Below, piece by piece: positions 16,759 to 24,847 of a stretch of 64,000 bases of DNA. The position numbers and the translations under genes were made by a program. Location: positions 1 to 64,000 of the forward strand of contig JAFUVT010000029.1 of assembly GCA_017477425.1 (NCBI GenBank), given 5' to 3'. A model generated the notes under the pieces. It was not told the DNA's origin. It saw only the letters and a program-made list of their open reading frames with translations, and did no database searches. Numbering within the stretch: position 1 is the stretch's first letter; every line of letters begins with the position of its first letter. Source of the DNA: Bacteroidales bacterium (GTDB lineage: Bacteria; Bacteroidota; Bacteroidia; Bacteroidales; F082).

Positions 16759-18183
16759 ATGAAGATAAAAAAACTTGCCATCTTTATGGTGACGTTGTTC
16801 TGTGGGACGCTGTTTGCCTGTCAGGATCGAACGCAACCCATGGAGGAAAACGAGGATGAAACCGACACCTTGACCGTCTTGCAGCACCTGCAGGAACGCG
16901 GCACGTTGAAAGCCGTCACCAATTGCGAGCTCATCAACTACAACACACAAAACGCCAAGCCCTCGGGCTTCGAGTTTGAATTGCTGAGCGACTTCTGCAA
17001 AGCCAACAACCTCGAGCTCGAAATGGTCGTCAACGAGAACCTGGACTCGTGTTTCAGCCTTCTCGACTCGTGCAAGGTTGACGTGGTAGCCGTCGGCATC
17101 GGGTCCAACAAGGATGTCAAACGTCGTTTTCTGGTGACCAACCCCATCCTGTTGCAACGCAGCGTGCTGGTGCAACGCATGCCGAAAGACTGGAAGAAGA
17201 TGTCGACCGCCAACGAGGTGGAGAACCAGTTGTTGCGTTCACCTCTCGACCTGGCGGGCAAGACCATCCATCTGCCTTCGGGAAGCCACGAGGTCAAATT
17301 GCTCAACCACCTCTCCGACCAAATTGGCGACACCATTTATGTCGTCGAATGCGACACGATGAACAGTGTCGACTTGGTGCAAGCCGTTTCGGAAGGAATG
17401 ATCGACTACACCGTGGTGGAAGAATATGTGGCACGTATGGCCTCCATCGGCCTCGGTGGCCTCGACACCAAGCTCATGGTCAGCGTCGAGCAGCCTCTAG
17501 GCTGGGCTTTGGCTAACCATGAGGGCGACTCGTCGCTGCTCCTGGCCGTCAACAGTTGGATCGACAGCTTCGAGCAACGCAACCTCAACCGCATCTTGGC
17601 TAAGTATGTCAACAAAGGCAATGTGTTTGGCACGAAGAAACCCAAAGCGGGCGAGCTCTCAGGCTTCGACGCCATCATCAAGAAAACGGCCAAGGAAATC
17701 GGTTGGGACTGGCGGTTGCTGGCTTCGCTCATCTTTCAGGAGTCGCATTTCCGGCTCGACCTCGAGAGCGAGAAAGGCGCCTTCGGCCTCATGCAGCTCA
17801 TGCCCGTCGTCATGGAGCGTTATGAAATCGACTACGACGCCACGCCCGAAGAACAACTGGAGGCGGGCGGCAAACTCATCAAATACCTCGGCGACTGCTT
17901 GGCCAACAAAGTGGCTGACAGCACCGAACGGGTGAAGTTCGTCCTGGCTTCCTATAATGCCGGCCTCGGCCACGTCTACGATGCCCAGCGCCTGGCACTC
18001 AAATACGGCAAGGACCCCGAGGTGTGGGACAACAACGTCGACTATTTCATTCTCAACAAATCGAAAGCACAATACTATAACGACACCTGCTGCAAGGCGG
18101 GCTACCTGCGCGGCACCGAGACCTACCGTTTTGTCGAAGAGGTGCTCGACCGCTATTATCAATACCAAGCCACTTATAATTAA
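16759..18183 (+). CDS. mltF: MltF-like lytic murein transglycosylase (SBP3 + SLT domains), lipoprotein
   Basis: 474 residues. The signal peptide ends in a lipobox-like LFACQ. Residues about 50-280 form a periplasmic amino-acid-binding (SBP_bac_3) domain (RGTLKAVTNCELINY, FEFELLSDFCKANNLELE). Residues about 300-450 form an SLT transglycosylase domain with catalytic Glu in LIFQESHF, then GAFGLMQLMP and FVLASYNAGLGH. MltF enzymes cleave the glycan strands of peptidoglycan between MurNAc and GlcNAc; the SBP domain regulates activity. Start at 16759 follows a TACTTTTA box. Confidence 0.85.
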   Translation: MKIKKLAIFMVTLFCGTLFACQDRTQPMEENEDETDTLTVLQHLQERGTLKAVTNCELINYNTQNAKPSGFEFELLSDFCKANNLELEMVVNENLDSCFSLLDSCKVDVVAVGIGSNKDVKRRFLVTNPILLQRSVLVQRMPKDWKKMSTANEVENQLLRSPLDLAGKTIHLPSGSHEVKLLNHLSDQIGDTIYVVECDTMNSVDLVQAVSEGMIDYTVVEEYVARMASIGLGGLDTKLMVSVEQPLGWALANHEGDSSLLLAVNSWIDSFEQRNLNRILAKYVNKGNVFGTKKPKAGELSGFDAIIKKTAKEIGWDWRLLASLIFQESHFRLDLESEKGAFGLMQLMPVVMERYEIDYDATPEEQLEAGGKLIKYLGDCLANKVADSTERVKFVLASYNAGLGHVYDAQRLALKYGKDPEVWDNNVDYFILNKSKAQYYNDTCCKAGYLRGTETYRFVEEVLDRYYQYQATYN

Positions 18184-18189
18184 CGTCAA

Positions 18190-18215
18190 GGGCTCCTGAG
18201 CCTGTCGAAGGACCC
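18190..18215. repeat. Dispersed repeat family B, copy 1
   Basis: A stretch containing CTGAGCCTGTCGAAGGACC lies between mltF and the next gene. Related copies, in either orientation, lie at 57228-57250, 62145-62158 and 62203-62217. Confidence 0.65.
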
Positions 18216-18234
18216 GATTTAATAGAGATCAACC

Positions 18235-18870
18235 ATGAAAAAGATTTGTACCAGCCTTATCGTTTTAGCTTTTTTGCTCATTGGCTTTTCTAGAGCCTCA
18301 GCCCAATCCTTCAACGCCGGCCTGACCGTTGGTCCCACCTTCTGCCAAGTGGACGGCGACAGCTACGCAGGATTCCATCAACTAGGCTTCACGGCAGGCG
18401 CCTTCGTCAACCTTCCTTTTGACGACTATCTCTCGGCCCAAATGGAGTTGAAATATTCGCTTCTTGGGGCGCATTCGTCCGACAGGGAAGTGAATGAATT
18501 CTATTACAACCCCTACAGCCTGCGTTTGCATTATGCCGAGGTGCCGCTCATGCTGCGCTATAATATGGGGCTTTTTAGGATGGATTTCCTCACCTTGGAG
18601 GCCGGTGTCAGTGCCGATGTCCGTCTCAGGGCTACCGAGGACGTGGATGGCGATTACCAAATCACGACCTCGCGTTGGAATGTCTTCTCGATGACGGCCA
18701 ACGCCGGCGTGCATCTCGCCATCAATGAGCATCTTGGCGTCGGCGCACGCTTCATGTACTCCGTGGTGCCCATTCGTTTTACGGGCAATCCAGGGTGGTT
18801 CTACAACCAATATTACAACAAAGTGGTTCAAATCACGCTGACCTACAACATCAATTCGCCCCTAAGATAA
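18235..18870 (+). CDS. Outer-membrane beta-barrel protein (PorT-like)
   Basis: 211 residues with a signal peptide ending ASAQ at about residue 24. The mature part shows alternating strands typical of an eight-stranded barrel: SFNAGLTVGPTFCQVDGD, LGFTAGAFVNLPF, LHYAEVPLMLRYNMG, LTLEAGVSADVRL, and a last strand VVQITLTYNINSPLR. This matches the small PorT-like barrel family of Bacteroidota. Its stop overlaps the convergent queG stop by 20 bases. Confidence 0.7.
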   Translation: MKKICTSLIVLAFLLIGFSRASAQSFNAGLTVGPTFCQVDGDSYAGFHQLGFTAGAFVNLPFDDYLSAQMELKYSLLGAHSSDREVNEFYYNPYSLRLHYAEVPLMLRYNMGLFRMDFLTLEAGVSADVRLRATEDVDGDYQITTSRWNVFSMTANAGVHLAINEHLGVGARFMYSVVPIRFTGNPGWFYNQYYNKVVQITLTYNINSPLR

Positions 18871-19921
18871 GATCTTTGTCGTGAACTGCGTCCCGCAGTT
18901 CACTATTGGAAATAAACTCAATATTCCGTTTCAGTCCCTCATACCCAGCGCGTTTCACGGCCGAACGCTTGAATAGAGCCTCAAATCCAGCTTCGTCGAG
19001 GGACTTCCAGTCGGCTTCACGCATGGACAAAAGCTGTTCCGAAGGCTGGAATTCAGGCTCCATATTAGGCAATGCGAAACGGTTGTAGGGACAAACGTCC
19101 TGGCAAATGTCGCAGCCATACATCCAGCCTTCGAATTGCTCTCGGTCGTGTCCTTCGAGGCTGCCTTTGTATTCGATGGTCAGGTAGGAGATGCACTTGC
19201 GGGCATCGATTTGAAAAGGGGCTTCCAAGGCTCCTGTGGGGCAAGCGTCAATACACTTCGTGCAACGACCACAGCGGTTGCTCATCGGTTTGCCTGTTTC
19301 CTCTAATTCGATGGGCAAAAACAGATGCCCGATGAAAAAGAAGGAACCGCCGCATTGTCGCTGATTGCTTCTCGCAATCAGTTCGGTTTGGTTTGGATTG
19401 CGTCCCGCAATCAGTTCAATTTTGTCCAGACTGCGGGACGCAGTCTGCGACAGTGGAGGATGAATCAATAGCGTGTTTTTTCCGATAAACCCCAAGCCGC
19501 ATCGCACGGCCCAGGCGCGGTCGAGCACGGGTGCCGAGTCGACGAAGACGCGGGTGCCTTCGAGTTGGCCCGTCTGAGTCTCAATGCGTTCCAGCAGTTG
19601 GCGCATCTTGCATTTCAAAACGTCGTGATAGTCGGCGCCATAGGCGTATTTGGCGATTTTGTAATGCTCACCGTCGCCAACGGTTTGTTGGGGAAAGTAA
19701 TTGTAAAGCACGGTGACGATGCTCTTGGTGCCTTCCACGAGCAGGCGCGGGTCGTAGCGTTTTTCCTTGTTGCGGGTCAGGTAGCCCATCTCGCCTTCAC
19801 GTTCTTCTTCGAGCCATTGTTCCACGTGCGCCGATTCCTCATCCAAGGCCGTGGCACAGGCTATGCCACAAGCGTCGAAGCCCATGCATTTGGCTTCTTC
19901 GACAATCCATTTTGAGGTCAT
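18851..19921 (-). CDS. queG: Epoxyqueuosine reductase QueG with palindrome-derived insertions
   Basis: 356 residues. It has the cobalamin-binding N-terminal part (AKYAYGADYHDVL, DSAPVLDRAWA, CGLGFIGKNTLLIHP) and two 4Fe-4S clusters, CGRCTKCIDACPTGA and CDICQDVCPYN. QueG reduces epoxyqueuosine to queuosine in tRNA wobble positions, using cobalamin and the clusters. After NTLLIHP the family normally runs directly into GSFFFIG; here about 34 extra residues (PLSQTASRS...NQRQ) intervene, encoded by three palindromes at 19361-19446. The C-terminus is also made from a fourth palindrome (18881-18903). ATG 19921 is chosen since similarity begins at MTSKWIVEEAK. Confidence 0.85.
   Translation of the reverse strand: MTSKWIVEEAKCMGFDACGIACATALDEESAHVEQWLEEEREGEMGYLTRNKEKRYDPRLLVEGTKSIVTVLYNYFPQQTVGDGEHYKIAKYAYGADYHDVLKCKMRQLLERIETQTGQLEGTRVFVDSAPVLDRAWAVRCGLGFIGKNTLLIHPPLSQTASRSLDKIELIAGRNPNQTELIARSNQRQCGGSFFFIGHLFLPIELEETGKPMSNRCGRCTKCIDACPTGALEAPFQIDARKCISYLTIEYKGSLEGHDREQFEGWMYGCDICQDVCPYNRFALPNMEPEFQPSEQLLSMREADWKSLDEAGFEALFKRSAVKRAGYEGLKRNIEFISNSELRDAVHDKDLILGAN
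18881..18903. repeat. Palindromic repeat family C, copy in queG C-terminus
   Basis: A perfect 10-bp stem GTGAACTGCG / CGCAGTTCAC with loop TCC. It lies inside the last codons of queG and belongs to the same family as the three palindromes at 19361-19446. Confidence 0.75.
19361..19446. repeat. Three tandem palindromes of repeat family C inside queG
   Basis: Stems at 19361-19368/19374-19381 (CTGATTGC), 19396-19402/19406-19412 (GATTGCG, loop TCC) and 19428-19435/19439-19446 (AGACTGCG, loop GGA). All have the plan of a 7-10 bp stem with a 3-5 base loop and a shared TGCG(TCC)CGCA-type core. Together they encode the extra peptide in QueG without breaking the frame. Confidence 0.8.
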
Positions 19922-19928
19922 CGCAGGT

Positions 19929-20636
19929 TTAGAACGGAGCAAACGACACACCCACCGACAAAGGATGAATCTCTGGGGCCTCGTGACCAACGGCAAACAC
20001 GGGCGAGATCTGATAGGCGGCAAAGGCGCTCACCCATCTCCAGCCCACACGCAGTGTTGCGGTATAGGCATAACGCTCCAGGTTGTTGATATAGGTGTAT
20101 TTCTCGTGGACGGTCACGCCACTGCCTTCATCAGCCAAGATGCCGTCGGTGTAGTCGGGACCGACGTATTTCGCTTTGGCGGCCAGCATGACGCCGAACT
20201 TGAATCCGACGCCAATCTTCACCTGTTCCTTGATGCGGAAACGCAGCTCCAGAGGCACTTCAACATAGGTCGGGTTGATTTTGGCACGCTTGAAGTCGTC
20301 GTTGCCGCGATACGACTCCGAAAAGCACATCGTGTCGTTGGTGTAAGGGTTGGTGAGGCGATTATAGGAATAATAGTTGTGCGACGACATGCCCACACCG
20401 ACGGCGACGGTATGCTTCGAGCTCTCGCCCATAGGGAAGTTGTAGGTCAAGGCAAGGCTCATGCCTTGGTTGAAACCACGGGCATCCCAGTTACTGTTGT
20501 TAGCTTTTGCGAATTGGAAATCGCTGAAGAGGTCGAGACCCAATGTGACTTTGTTGTCGGTCTTGTTGGCAATCAGCTGGGCATACGACACGACGGAGAA
20601 TGCCAGCGCGATGAGGGTGAAAAAAACTTTCTTCAT
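19929..20636 (-). CDS. Outer-membrane beta-barrel protein
   Basis: 235 residues with a signal peptide ending VSYAQ at about residue 20. The rest is alternating beta-strands (NKVTLGLDLFSDFQFA, GMSLALTYNFPMG, YVEVPLELRFRI, VKIGVGFKFGVMLAAK, YTATLRVGWRWVSAFAAYQ) ending in VGVSFAPF with a terminal Phe, as expected for a protein folded by the BAM complex. No specific function is recognisable. It lies 7 bases upstream of queG on the same strand, so the two may share a transcript. Confidence 0.7.
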   Translation of the reverse strand: MKKVFFTLIALAFSVVSYAQLIANKTDNKVTLGLDLFSDFQFAKANNSNWDARGFNQGMSLALTYNFPMGESSKHTVAVGVGMSSHNYYSYNRLTNPYTNDTMCFSESYRGNDDFKRAKINPTYVEVPLELRFRIKEQVKIGVGFKFGVMLAAKAKYVGPDYTDGILADEGSGVTVHEKYTYINNLERYAYTATLRVGWRWVSAFAAYQISPVFAVGHEAPEIHPLSVGVSFAPF

Positions 20637-20656
20637 ATGCGTGTTTGTTTATCTTT

Positions 20657-21112
20657 TCAATGATTCAGTTCTGCCATAATGGCCATGCGTTCGTCCAAAA
20701 GGCGGTTGATGTCCTCGTCGGAGAGACCTCCGTCGCGCAGCTGGTCGTCGATGGCGGCCAGGTGAGCCTCAAGGTTCTCGGTCGTCCCCGGGATATCTGT
20801 CAGCTGTTTTTCCTTGTTGACAGGGGGCTCTTGTGGTGCGACACTCGGGTTGACGACTTGCGAGTTGGCATTGGTGAGGTCGTTCAACTGCCCCATCACC
20901 ATGCCCACCATCTGCTTGGTGAACGGGTCGAGTTTGTAGATCTCCACCTTCATGTCGTCTTTCAGCTCGTCGAAGTCTTCGAGAAACATCTTCAGCTGTT
21001 CTTTCTGTTCCTCGTTGATGCCCGGAATAGCGTCAAGGTCTTGGCTTTCCATCAGCTTCTTAAACATGTTCAAAAATCCTTCGAGGTTGTTATTGATATT
21101 GCTTTCGTCCAT
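20657..21112 (-). CDS. Small acidic protein of unknown function
   Basis: 151 residues, strongly acidic, predicted helical and without a signal peptide. It starts MDESNINNNLEGFLNMFKKL and contains FLEDFDELKDDMKVEIYKL and FTKQMVGMVMGQLNDL, then a Pro-rich linker (PSVAPQEPPVNK) and a C-terminal helix. I recognise no domain. It is 20 bases upstream of the barrel gene and in the same orientation, so it may be cotranscribed with it and queG. Confidence 0.55.
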   Translation of the reverse strand: MDESNINNNLEGFLNMFKKLMESQDLDAIPGINEEQKEQLKMFLEDFDELKDDMKVEIYKLDPFTKQMVGMVMGQLNDLTNANSQVVNPSVAPQEPPVNKEKQLTDIPGTTENLEAHLAAIDDQLRDGGLSDEDINRLLDERMAIMAELNH

Positions 21113-21294
21113 ATTTATGTTGACTTTTGTTTTGGGCAGGATTGAAATCGCCTGCTTGTTTTCGGGTCGCCCCTTCGGGGCTTTGCTGGAGGTGTCAAAA
21201 ACCGTTCCGCCTGCAAAGTAACGCTTTTTTCGTGGATTGATTGCGACAAATTGACAATTTTTTCCGAATATTGCAATTTCAAACGCATAGGAAT

Positions 21295-22080
21295 ATGGAT
21301 TTTAACACGATAAAAGTGCAACTAGGCGAAAGTGTGGCATGGGTGTGTCTCGACCGACCCGAAGTGCGCAACGCCTTGAATGCCGAGCTGATACAGGAGC
21401 TGACCGAGGTCTTCGACTGGCTCGACAAACGCGACGACATCCGTGTCGTCGTCCTCAAAGGCAACGGCAAGGCGTTTTGCGCTGGTGCCGACCTCAATTA
21501 CATGAAGGAGATGGCGCAGTTCAGCCACAACCAGAACATCGCCGATGCCGAAAAGCTGTCGAAGCTGTTCCAGACCATCCATTTCTGCAACAAGGCCGTC
21601 ATCGTCGAGGTGCACGGCGCCTGCATCGGCGGGGCCAATGGCATCGTTGCGACTGCCGACATCGTCATTGCCGAGCGCGACACCAAATTCGCCTTCTCGG
21701 AGGTGCGCCTGGGTCTCACGCCAGCCACCATCTCGCCTTTCGTCGTGAATCGCATCGGCAGCACCCACGCCAAGGAACTGATGCTCACAGGACGCCGCTT
21801 CACGGCCGACGAGGCCAAGGATTTCGGCCTGGTGAATCGCGTCGTCGAGGAGACGGATATGCTTGCCACAGAACGCGAATACATCGACTATTTCATGCAA
21901 GCCTCACCCGATGCCGTCGCCGAGTGCAAGAACCTCCTCCGCATGGTCGGCGGCACCGCCGACCGTTTCAACCCCGTCTTCTACCAGACGTCGCTCCTCA
22001 TCGCCTCGCAACGCATTTCCATGGCGGGCCAGGAGGGCATGAAGGCGTTTTTCGAGAAACGAAAACCTGCTTGGGATTAA
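21295..22080 (+). CDS. Enoyl-CoA hydratase/isomerase family protein
   Basis: 261 residues of the crotonase fold. The oxyanion-hole segments are AFCAGADLNYMKEMAQF (about residues 59-75) and HGACIGGANGIVATADIVIA (about 103-122), with FAFSEVRLGLTPATISPFV next, where crotonases place a catalytic Glu. The pattern is closest to methylglutaconyl-CoA hydratase-type members of leucine degradation, but substrate is not certain. ATG 21295 is preferred; an in-frame TTG upstream adds a non-conserved leader. It is followed 20 bases later by elbB. Confidence 0.8.
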   Translation: MDFNTIKVQLGESVAWVCLDRPEVRNALNAELIQELTEVFDWLDKRDDIRVVVLKGNGKAFCAGADLNYMKEMAQFSHNQNIADAEKLSKLFQTIHFCNKAVIVEVHGACIGGANGIVATADIVIAERDTKFAFSEVRLGLTPATISPFVVNRIGSTHAKELMLTGRRFTADEAKDFGLVNRVVEETDMLATEREYIDYFMQASPDAVAECKNLLRMVGGTADRFNPVFYQTSLLIASQRISMAGQEGMKAFFEKRKPAWD

Positions 22081-22100
22081 TCTTTAACACACCATACACC

Positions 22101-22757
22101 ATGAAGAGATTTGCAGTAATCTTAGCTGGCTGCGGTCGAAAAGACGGCAGCGAAATCAACGAAGCCATCACCCTTTTGCTCTCCATCGAGCAGCACCATT
22201 GTGAATACCAATGCTTTGCGCCCAATCGCCCGCAAACTGAAGTCGTCGACCACTTGACGGAAAAACAAGTGGACGAACAACGCAACATCCTCACCGAAGC
22301 GGCCCGACTGGCACGCAGCCGTATCCTGCCCATCGAGGAGTATAAAGCCGAAGACTACGACGGCTTGCTTTTCAGCGGCGGCTATGGCGTGGCCAAGAAC
22401 CTGTGTGACTATGCCTACAAAGGTGCCGATATGGAGGTGCAGCCCGACGTGGCCCGCGCCATCATCGAGACCCGTGAAGCTGGCAAGCCTTTAGGCGGTA
22501 TGTGCATCGCACCCGTGATGTTCGCCAAGCTGCTGCCTGGCGTGTGTGTCACCCTTGGCAACGAGGGTACTCCTGACGCCGACAATGTCCGTAAAATGGG
22601 CGCTTATCACGTACAAACGGAGCATGGCGACGTGTGCGCCGACAACGAAATGCTGGTTTTCACCACTCCAGCCTATATGCTCGACGCAACACTGAAAGAT
22701 GTGTATGACGGGGCTTACAATTTGATTGACTCAATCATTGAGACCTTAGACCATTAA
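22101..22757 (+). CDS. elbB: ElbB-type glyoxalase / DJ-1-PfpI superfamily protein
   Basis: 218 residues matching the class-I-amidotransferase-like ElbB family: MKRFAVILAGCGRKDGSEI at the start, the LLFSGGYGVAKNLCDYA segment, and the nucleophile-elbow region PLGGMCIAPVMFAKLLPG containing the catalytic-position Cys, then the GNEGTPDADNVRKMGA block. ElbB has glyoxalase III-like activity and was named for a link to isoprenoid synthesis. It probably shares a transcript with the hydratase gene 20 bases upstream and is convergent with the U32 peptidase gene. Confidence 0.85.
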   Translation: MKRFAVILAGCGRKDGSEINEAITLLLSIEQHHCEYQCFAPNRPQTEVVDHLTEKQVDEQRNILTEAARLARSRILPIEEYKAEDYDGLLFSGGYGVAKNLCDYAYKGADMEVQPDVARAIIETREAGKPLGGMCIAPVMFAKLLPGVCVTLGNEGTPDADNVRKMGAYHVQTEHGDVCADNEMLVFTTPAYMLDATLKDVYDGAYNLIDSIIETLDH

Positions 22758-22759
22758 CG

Positions 22760-23998
22760 TCATTCTGTGGCAATCACCTTGTATACTTTATCCCCGCGCC
22801 TGACCAACGACTCAACGGGGATGGAACAATACTCGCCCTTGACGGTCTGCTCCACTTGCCCCAAATCCACGCGGATTTCGCTGAGCGTGTCCTCGTAGAC
22901 GCCCGTCGTCGGGCCGATGATCATAATCGGGTCGCCGAGGCTGAGCTCACCAGAGTCCATTCGGATTTCGGCAACACCTAACTTGCTGTAATAGTTGGTG
23001 ATAAGACCAATGTATTCCTTGGTCTGTGTGGCCAACGAGCCGTATTTCTCCGACCATTCGAAGGTGCGCCGACCCAGATAATAACCGTCCCAGAAACCAC
23101 GGTTATAGACGCTGCGCAAGCGTTCCATCCATGCGTCGATCTTCTCCTGCGTGAACGTGCCTTCCTGGATGGCCTTGATGGCCTCGCTATAGACCTGCAC
23201 CGTCACCTTAGTATATTCCGGCGAGCGGCCGCGCCCTTCAATCTTCAGGACTTCAACGCCAGCATCGAGCACTCTGTCGAGGAAAGGCAAAGTGCAAAGG
23301 TCTTTGGGCGACATGATGTATTCGTTGTCAAGCATCAGCTCGTAGCCTTCCTCGCGTTCGCGCACGTCGTAACTGCGGCGACAAAGTTGCAGACAAGCGC
23401 CTCGGTTGGACGAGGAATTGAAGAGGTCCTGGCTCAAGTTGCACTTGCCCGAAATGGCCATGCAAAGCGCGCCGTGGCAAAACACCTCGATGCGAACCAA
23501 GTTGCCGTGAGGTCCGCGAATCTGCTGTTTTTCAATCTCTTCGGTAATGTATCTCACCTGGTCGATGTTCAGTTCGCGGGCGGTCACCATCACGTCGGCG
23601 AACTGCGAATAATAGCGCACCGCCTCCAAGTTGGTGATGTTGCATTGCGTGGACATGTGGACCTCCACCCCGATTTGTCGGGCGTATTGAATCACACTTT
23701 GGTCGGAGGCGATGATGGCCGAAATACCGTTGGCCTTGATGGCGTCGAGCAACTGGTGCATCTCATCCATCTCCTCGTCGTAAATGACTGTATTGACTGT
23801 GACATAGCTCTTTACGCCATTTTCATTGCACGTTTCAGCAATTTGACGCAGGTCGTCGAGATTGAAATTCTTCGCCGAGCGTGAGCGCATATTGAGTTTG
23901 CCGATGCCGAAATAAACGCTGCCGGCACCGGCTTGTATGGCGGCTGCCAAGGCTTCGTAGGAGCCCACGGGAGCCATGATTTCGATGGTTGGTTTCAT
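22760..23998 (-). CDS. Peptidase U32 family protein (TrhP-like, tRNA hydroxylation)
   Basis: 412 residues. It begins IEIMAPVGSYEALAAAIQAGAGSVYFG, the U32 N-terminus, and has the family signature EVFCHGALCMAISGKCNLS with conserved Cys (CHGALC, SGKC), then RGACLQLCRRSYDV. The C-terminal domain is a beta-barrel-like segment ending VRRGDKVYKVIATE. U32 proteins of this length (TrhP/YegQ type) act in 5-hydroxyuridine formation at tRNA position 34. The next feature upstream on the same strand is the tRNA-Pro gene. Confidence 0.85.
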   Translation of the reverse strand: MKPTIEIMAPVGSYEALAAAIQAGAGSVYFGIGKLNMRSRSAKNFNLDDLRQIAETCNENGVKSYVTVNTVIYDEEMDEMHQLLDAIKANGISAIIASDQSVIQYARQIGVEVHMSTQCNITNLEAVRYYSQFADVMVTARELNIDQVRYITEEIEKQQIRGPHGNLVRIEVFCHGALCMAISGKCNLSQDLFNSSSNRGACLQLCRRSYDVREREEGYELMLDNEYIMSPKDLCTLPFLDRVLDAGVEVLKIEGRGRSPEYTKVTVQVYSEAIKAIQEGTFTQEKIDAWMERLRSVYNRGFWDGYYLGRRTFEWSEKYGSLATQTKEYIGLITNYYSKLGVAEIRMDSGELSLGDPIMIIGPTTGVYEDTLSEIRVDLGQVEQTVKGEYCSIPVESLVRRGDKVYKVIATE

Positions 23999-24012
23999 TC
24001 TAACAACTTTAC

Positions 24013-24040
24013 AAAAAAACCAGCCTGAAACTCAAGCTGG
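24013..24040 (-). terminator. Terminator of tRNA-Pro
   Basis: On the minus strand CCAGC...GCTGG pairs across 24020-24040 and is followed by seven T residues, just 3' of the tRNA gene. Confidence 0.75.
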
Positions 24041-24050
24041 CTTTGAAAAG

Positions 24051-24124
24051 TCGGGATGACAAGATTCGAACTTGCGGCCTCTTCGTCCCGAACGAAGCGC
24101 GCTACCGGGCTGCGCTACATCCCG
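24051..24124 (-). tRNA. tRNA-Pro (anticodon CGG)
   Basis: The 74-base minus-strand sequence folds into a full cloverleaf. The acceptor stem is CGGGATG with CATCCCG and discriminator A; the D-arm region is GTAGCGCAGCCCGGTAGCGC; the anticodon stem CTTCG/CGAAG carries loop TTCGGGA with anticodon CGG (reads CCG); the T-arm contains GTTCGAATC. CCA is not encoded, as is common in Bacteroidota. A terminator follows directly. Confidence 0.95.
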
Positions 24125-24198
24125 AACCGTTTTGCGCTGCAAAAGTACACATTTTTTTGATACGGTGTGCAAAATGTTGCCTTGTTTTTTCTTTTTGC

Positions 24199-24771
24199 TC
24201 AAAAAGTGATCACGCCCAAATGCTCCAGTAATATCTTCAATCCAATGACAATCAATATAATACCTCCGACTATCGTCGCCGATTTCTCGAACTTCGAGCC
24301 AAAGACATTGCCGATTTTCACGCCTAATACCGAGAAAAGAAAGGTTGTGATGCCGATGATGAGCACCGACGACCAGATTTTCACCTGGATACAGGCAAAC
24401 GAAACGCCTGCCGCCAAAGCATCGATGCTGGTGGCGATGGCCAGCAGCAGCATCGTCTTGAAATCGAGGGCACCACTGTCCTCGCCTTCCTCCTTCTTGC
24501 CCCAAACGGCCTCGCGAATCATATTCGCCCCGATGAGGAACAGCAGGCCAAAGGCAATCCAATGGTCGAATGTTTCAATTAGTCCCTGAAACTGAACACC
24601 CAAATAATAACCGATGACAGGCATCAAAGCTTGAAACAAGCCGAACCAAAGGCCACAAACCAAGGCCATTCGCCACGAGAAACGCTTGGTGGTCAAGCCT
24701 TTGCACACCGACACCGAAAAAGCATCCATCGAAAGGCCTACGGCAATCAACAACAGTTCGAGGAAATTCAT
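24199..24771 (-). CDS. mntP: Manganese efflux pump MntP
   Basis: 190 residues with six hydrophobic helices in two related halves: [23 protein letters not shown] (Asp at the metal site) and [20 protein letters not shown], with a short charged loop KKEEGEDSG between them. This is the MntP/YebN family, which exports Mn(II) across the inner membrane. ATG 24771 is chosen because the conserved first helix starts there and a TATTTTTG box lies at 24790-24797. No yybP-ykoY riboswitch fits in the 76 bases upstream. Confidence 0.9.
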   Translation of the reverse strand: MNFLELLLIAVGLSMDAFSVSVCKGLTTKRFSWRMALVCGLWFGLFQALMPVIGYYLGVQFQGLIETFDHWIAFGLLFLIGANMIREAVWGKKEEGEDSGALDFKTMLLLAIATSIDALAAGVSFACIQVKIWSSVLIIGITTFLFSVLGVKIGNVFGSKFEKSATIVGGIILIVIGLKILLEHLGVITF

Positions 24772-24789
24772 TGTTTTTGATTTATGGCG

Positions 24790-24797
24790 CAAAAATA
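24790..24797 (-). promoter_or_regulatory. -7 promoter box for mntP
   Basis: TATTTTTG on the minus strand, 18 bases upstream of the mntP start codon, matches TAnnTTTG. Confidence 0.55.
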
Positions 24798-24847
24798 GCA
24801 TTATTCAAAAAATTGTCTTTATTTTGCACTGGAAAAATTTCATCCCT

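Noticed and set aside
21339-22757. A single 472-residue frame spanning the hydratase and ElbB genes as a fusion
   Set aside because: In the first half this frame is out of phase with the hydratase, giving an Arg-rich nonsense translation; ElbB starts at its own ATG at 22101.
24772-24847. A manganese (yybP-ykoY) riboswitch before mntP
   Set aside because: Only 76 bases separate the divergent starts and none of the conserved motif is visible.
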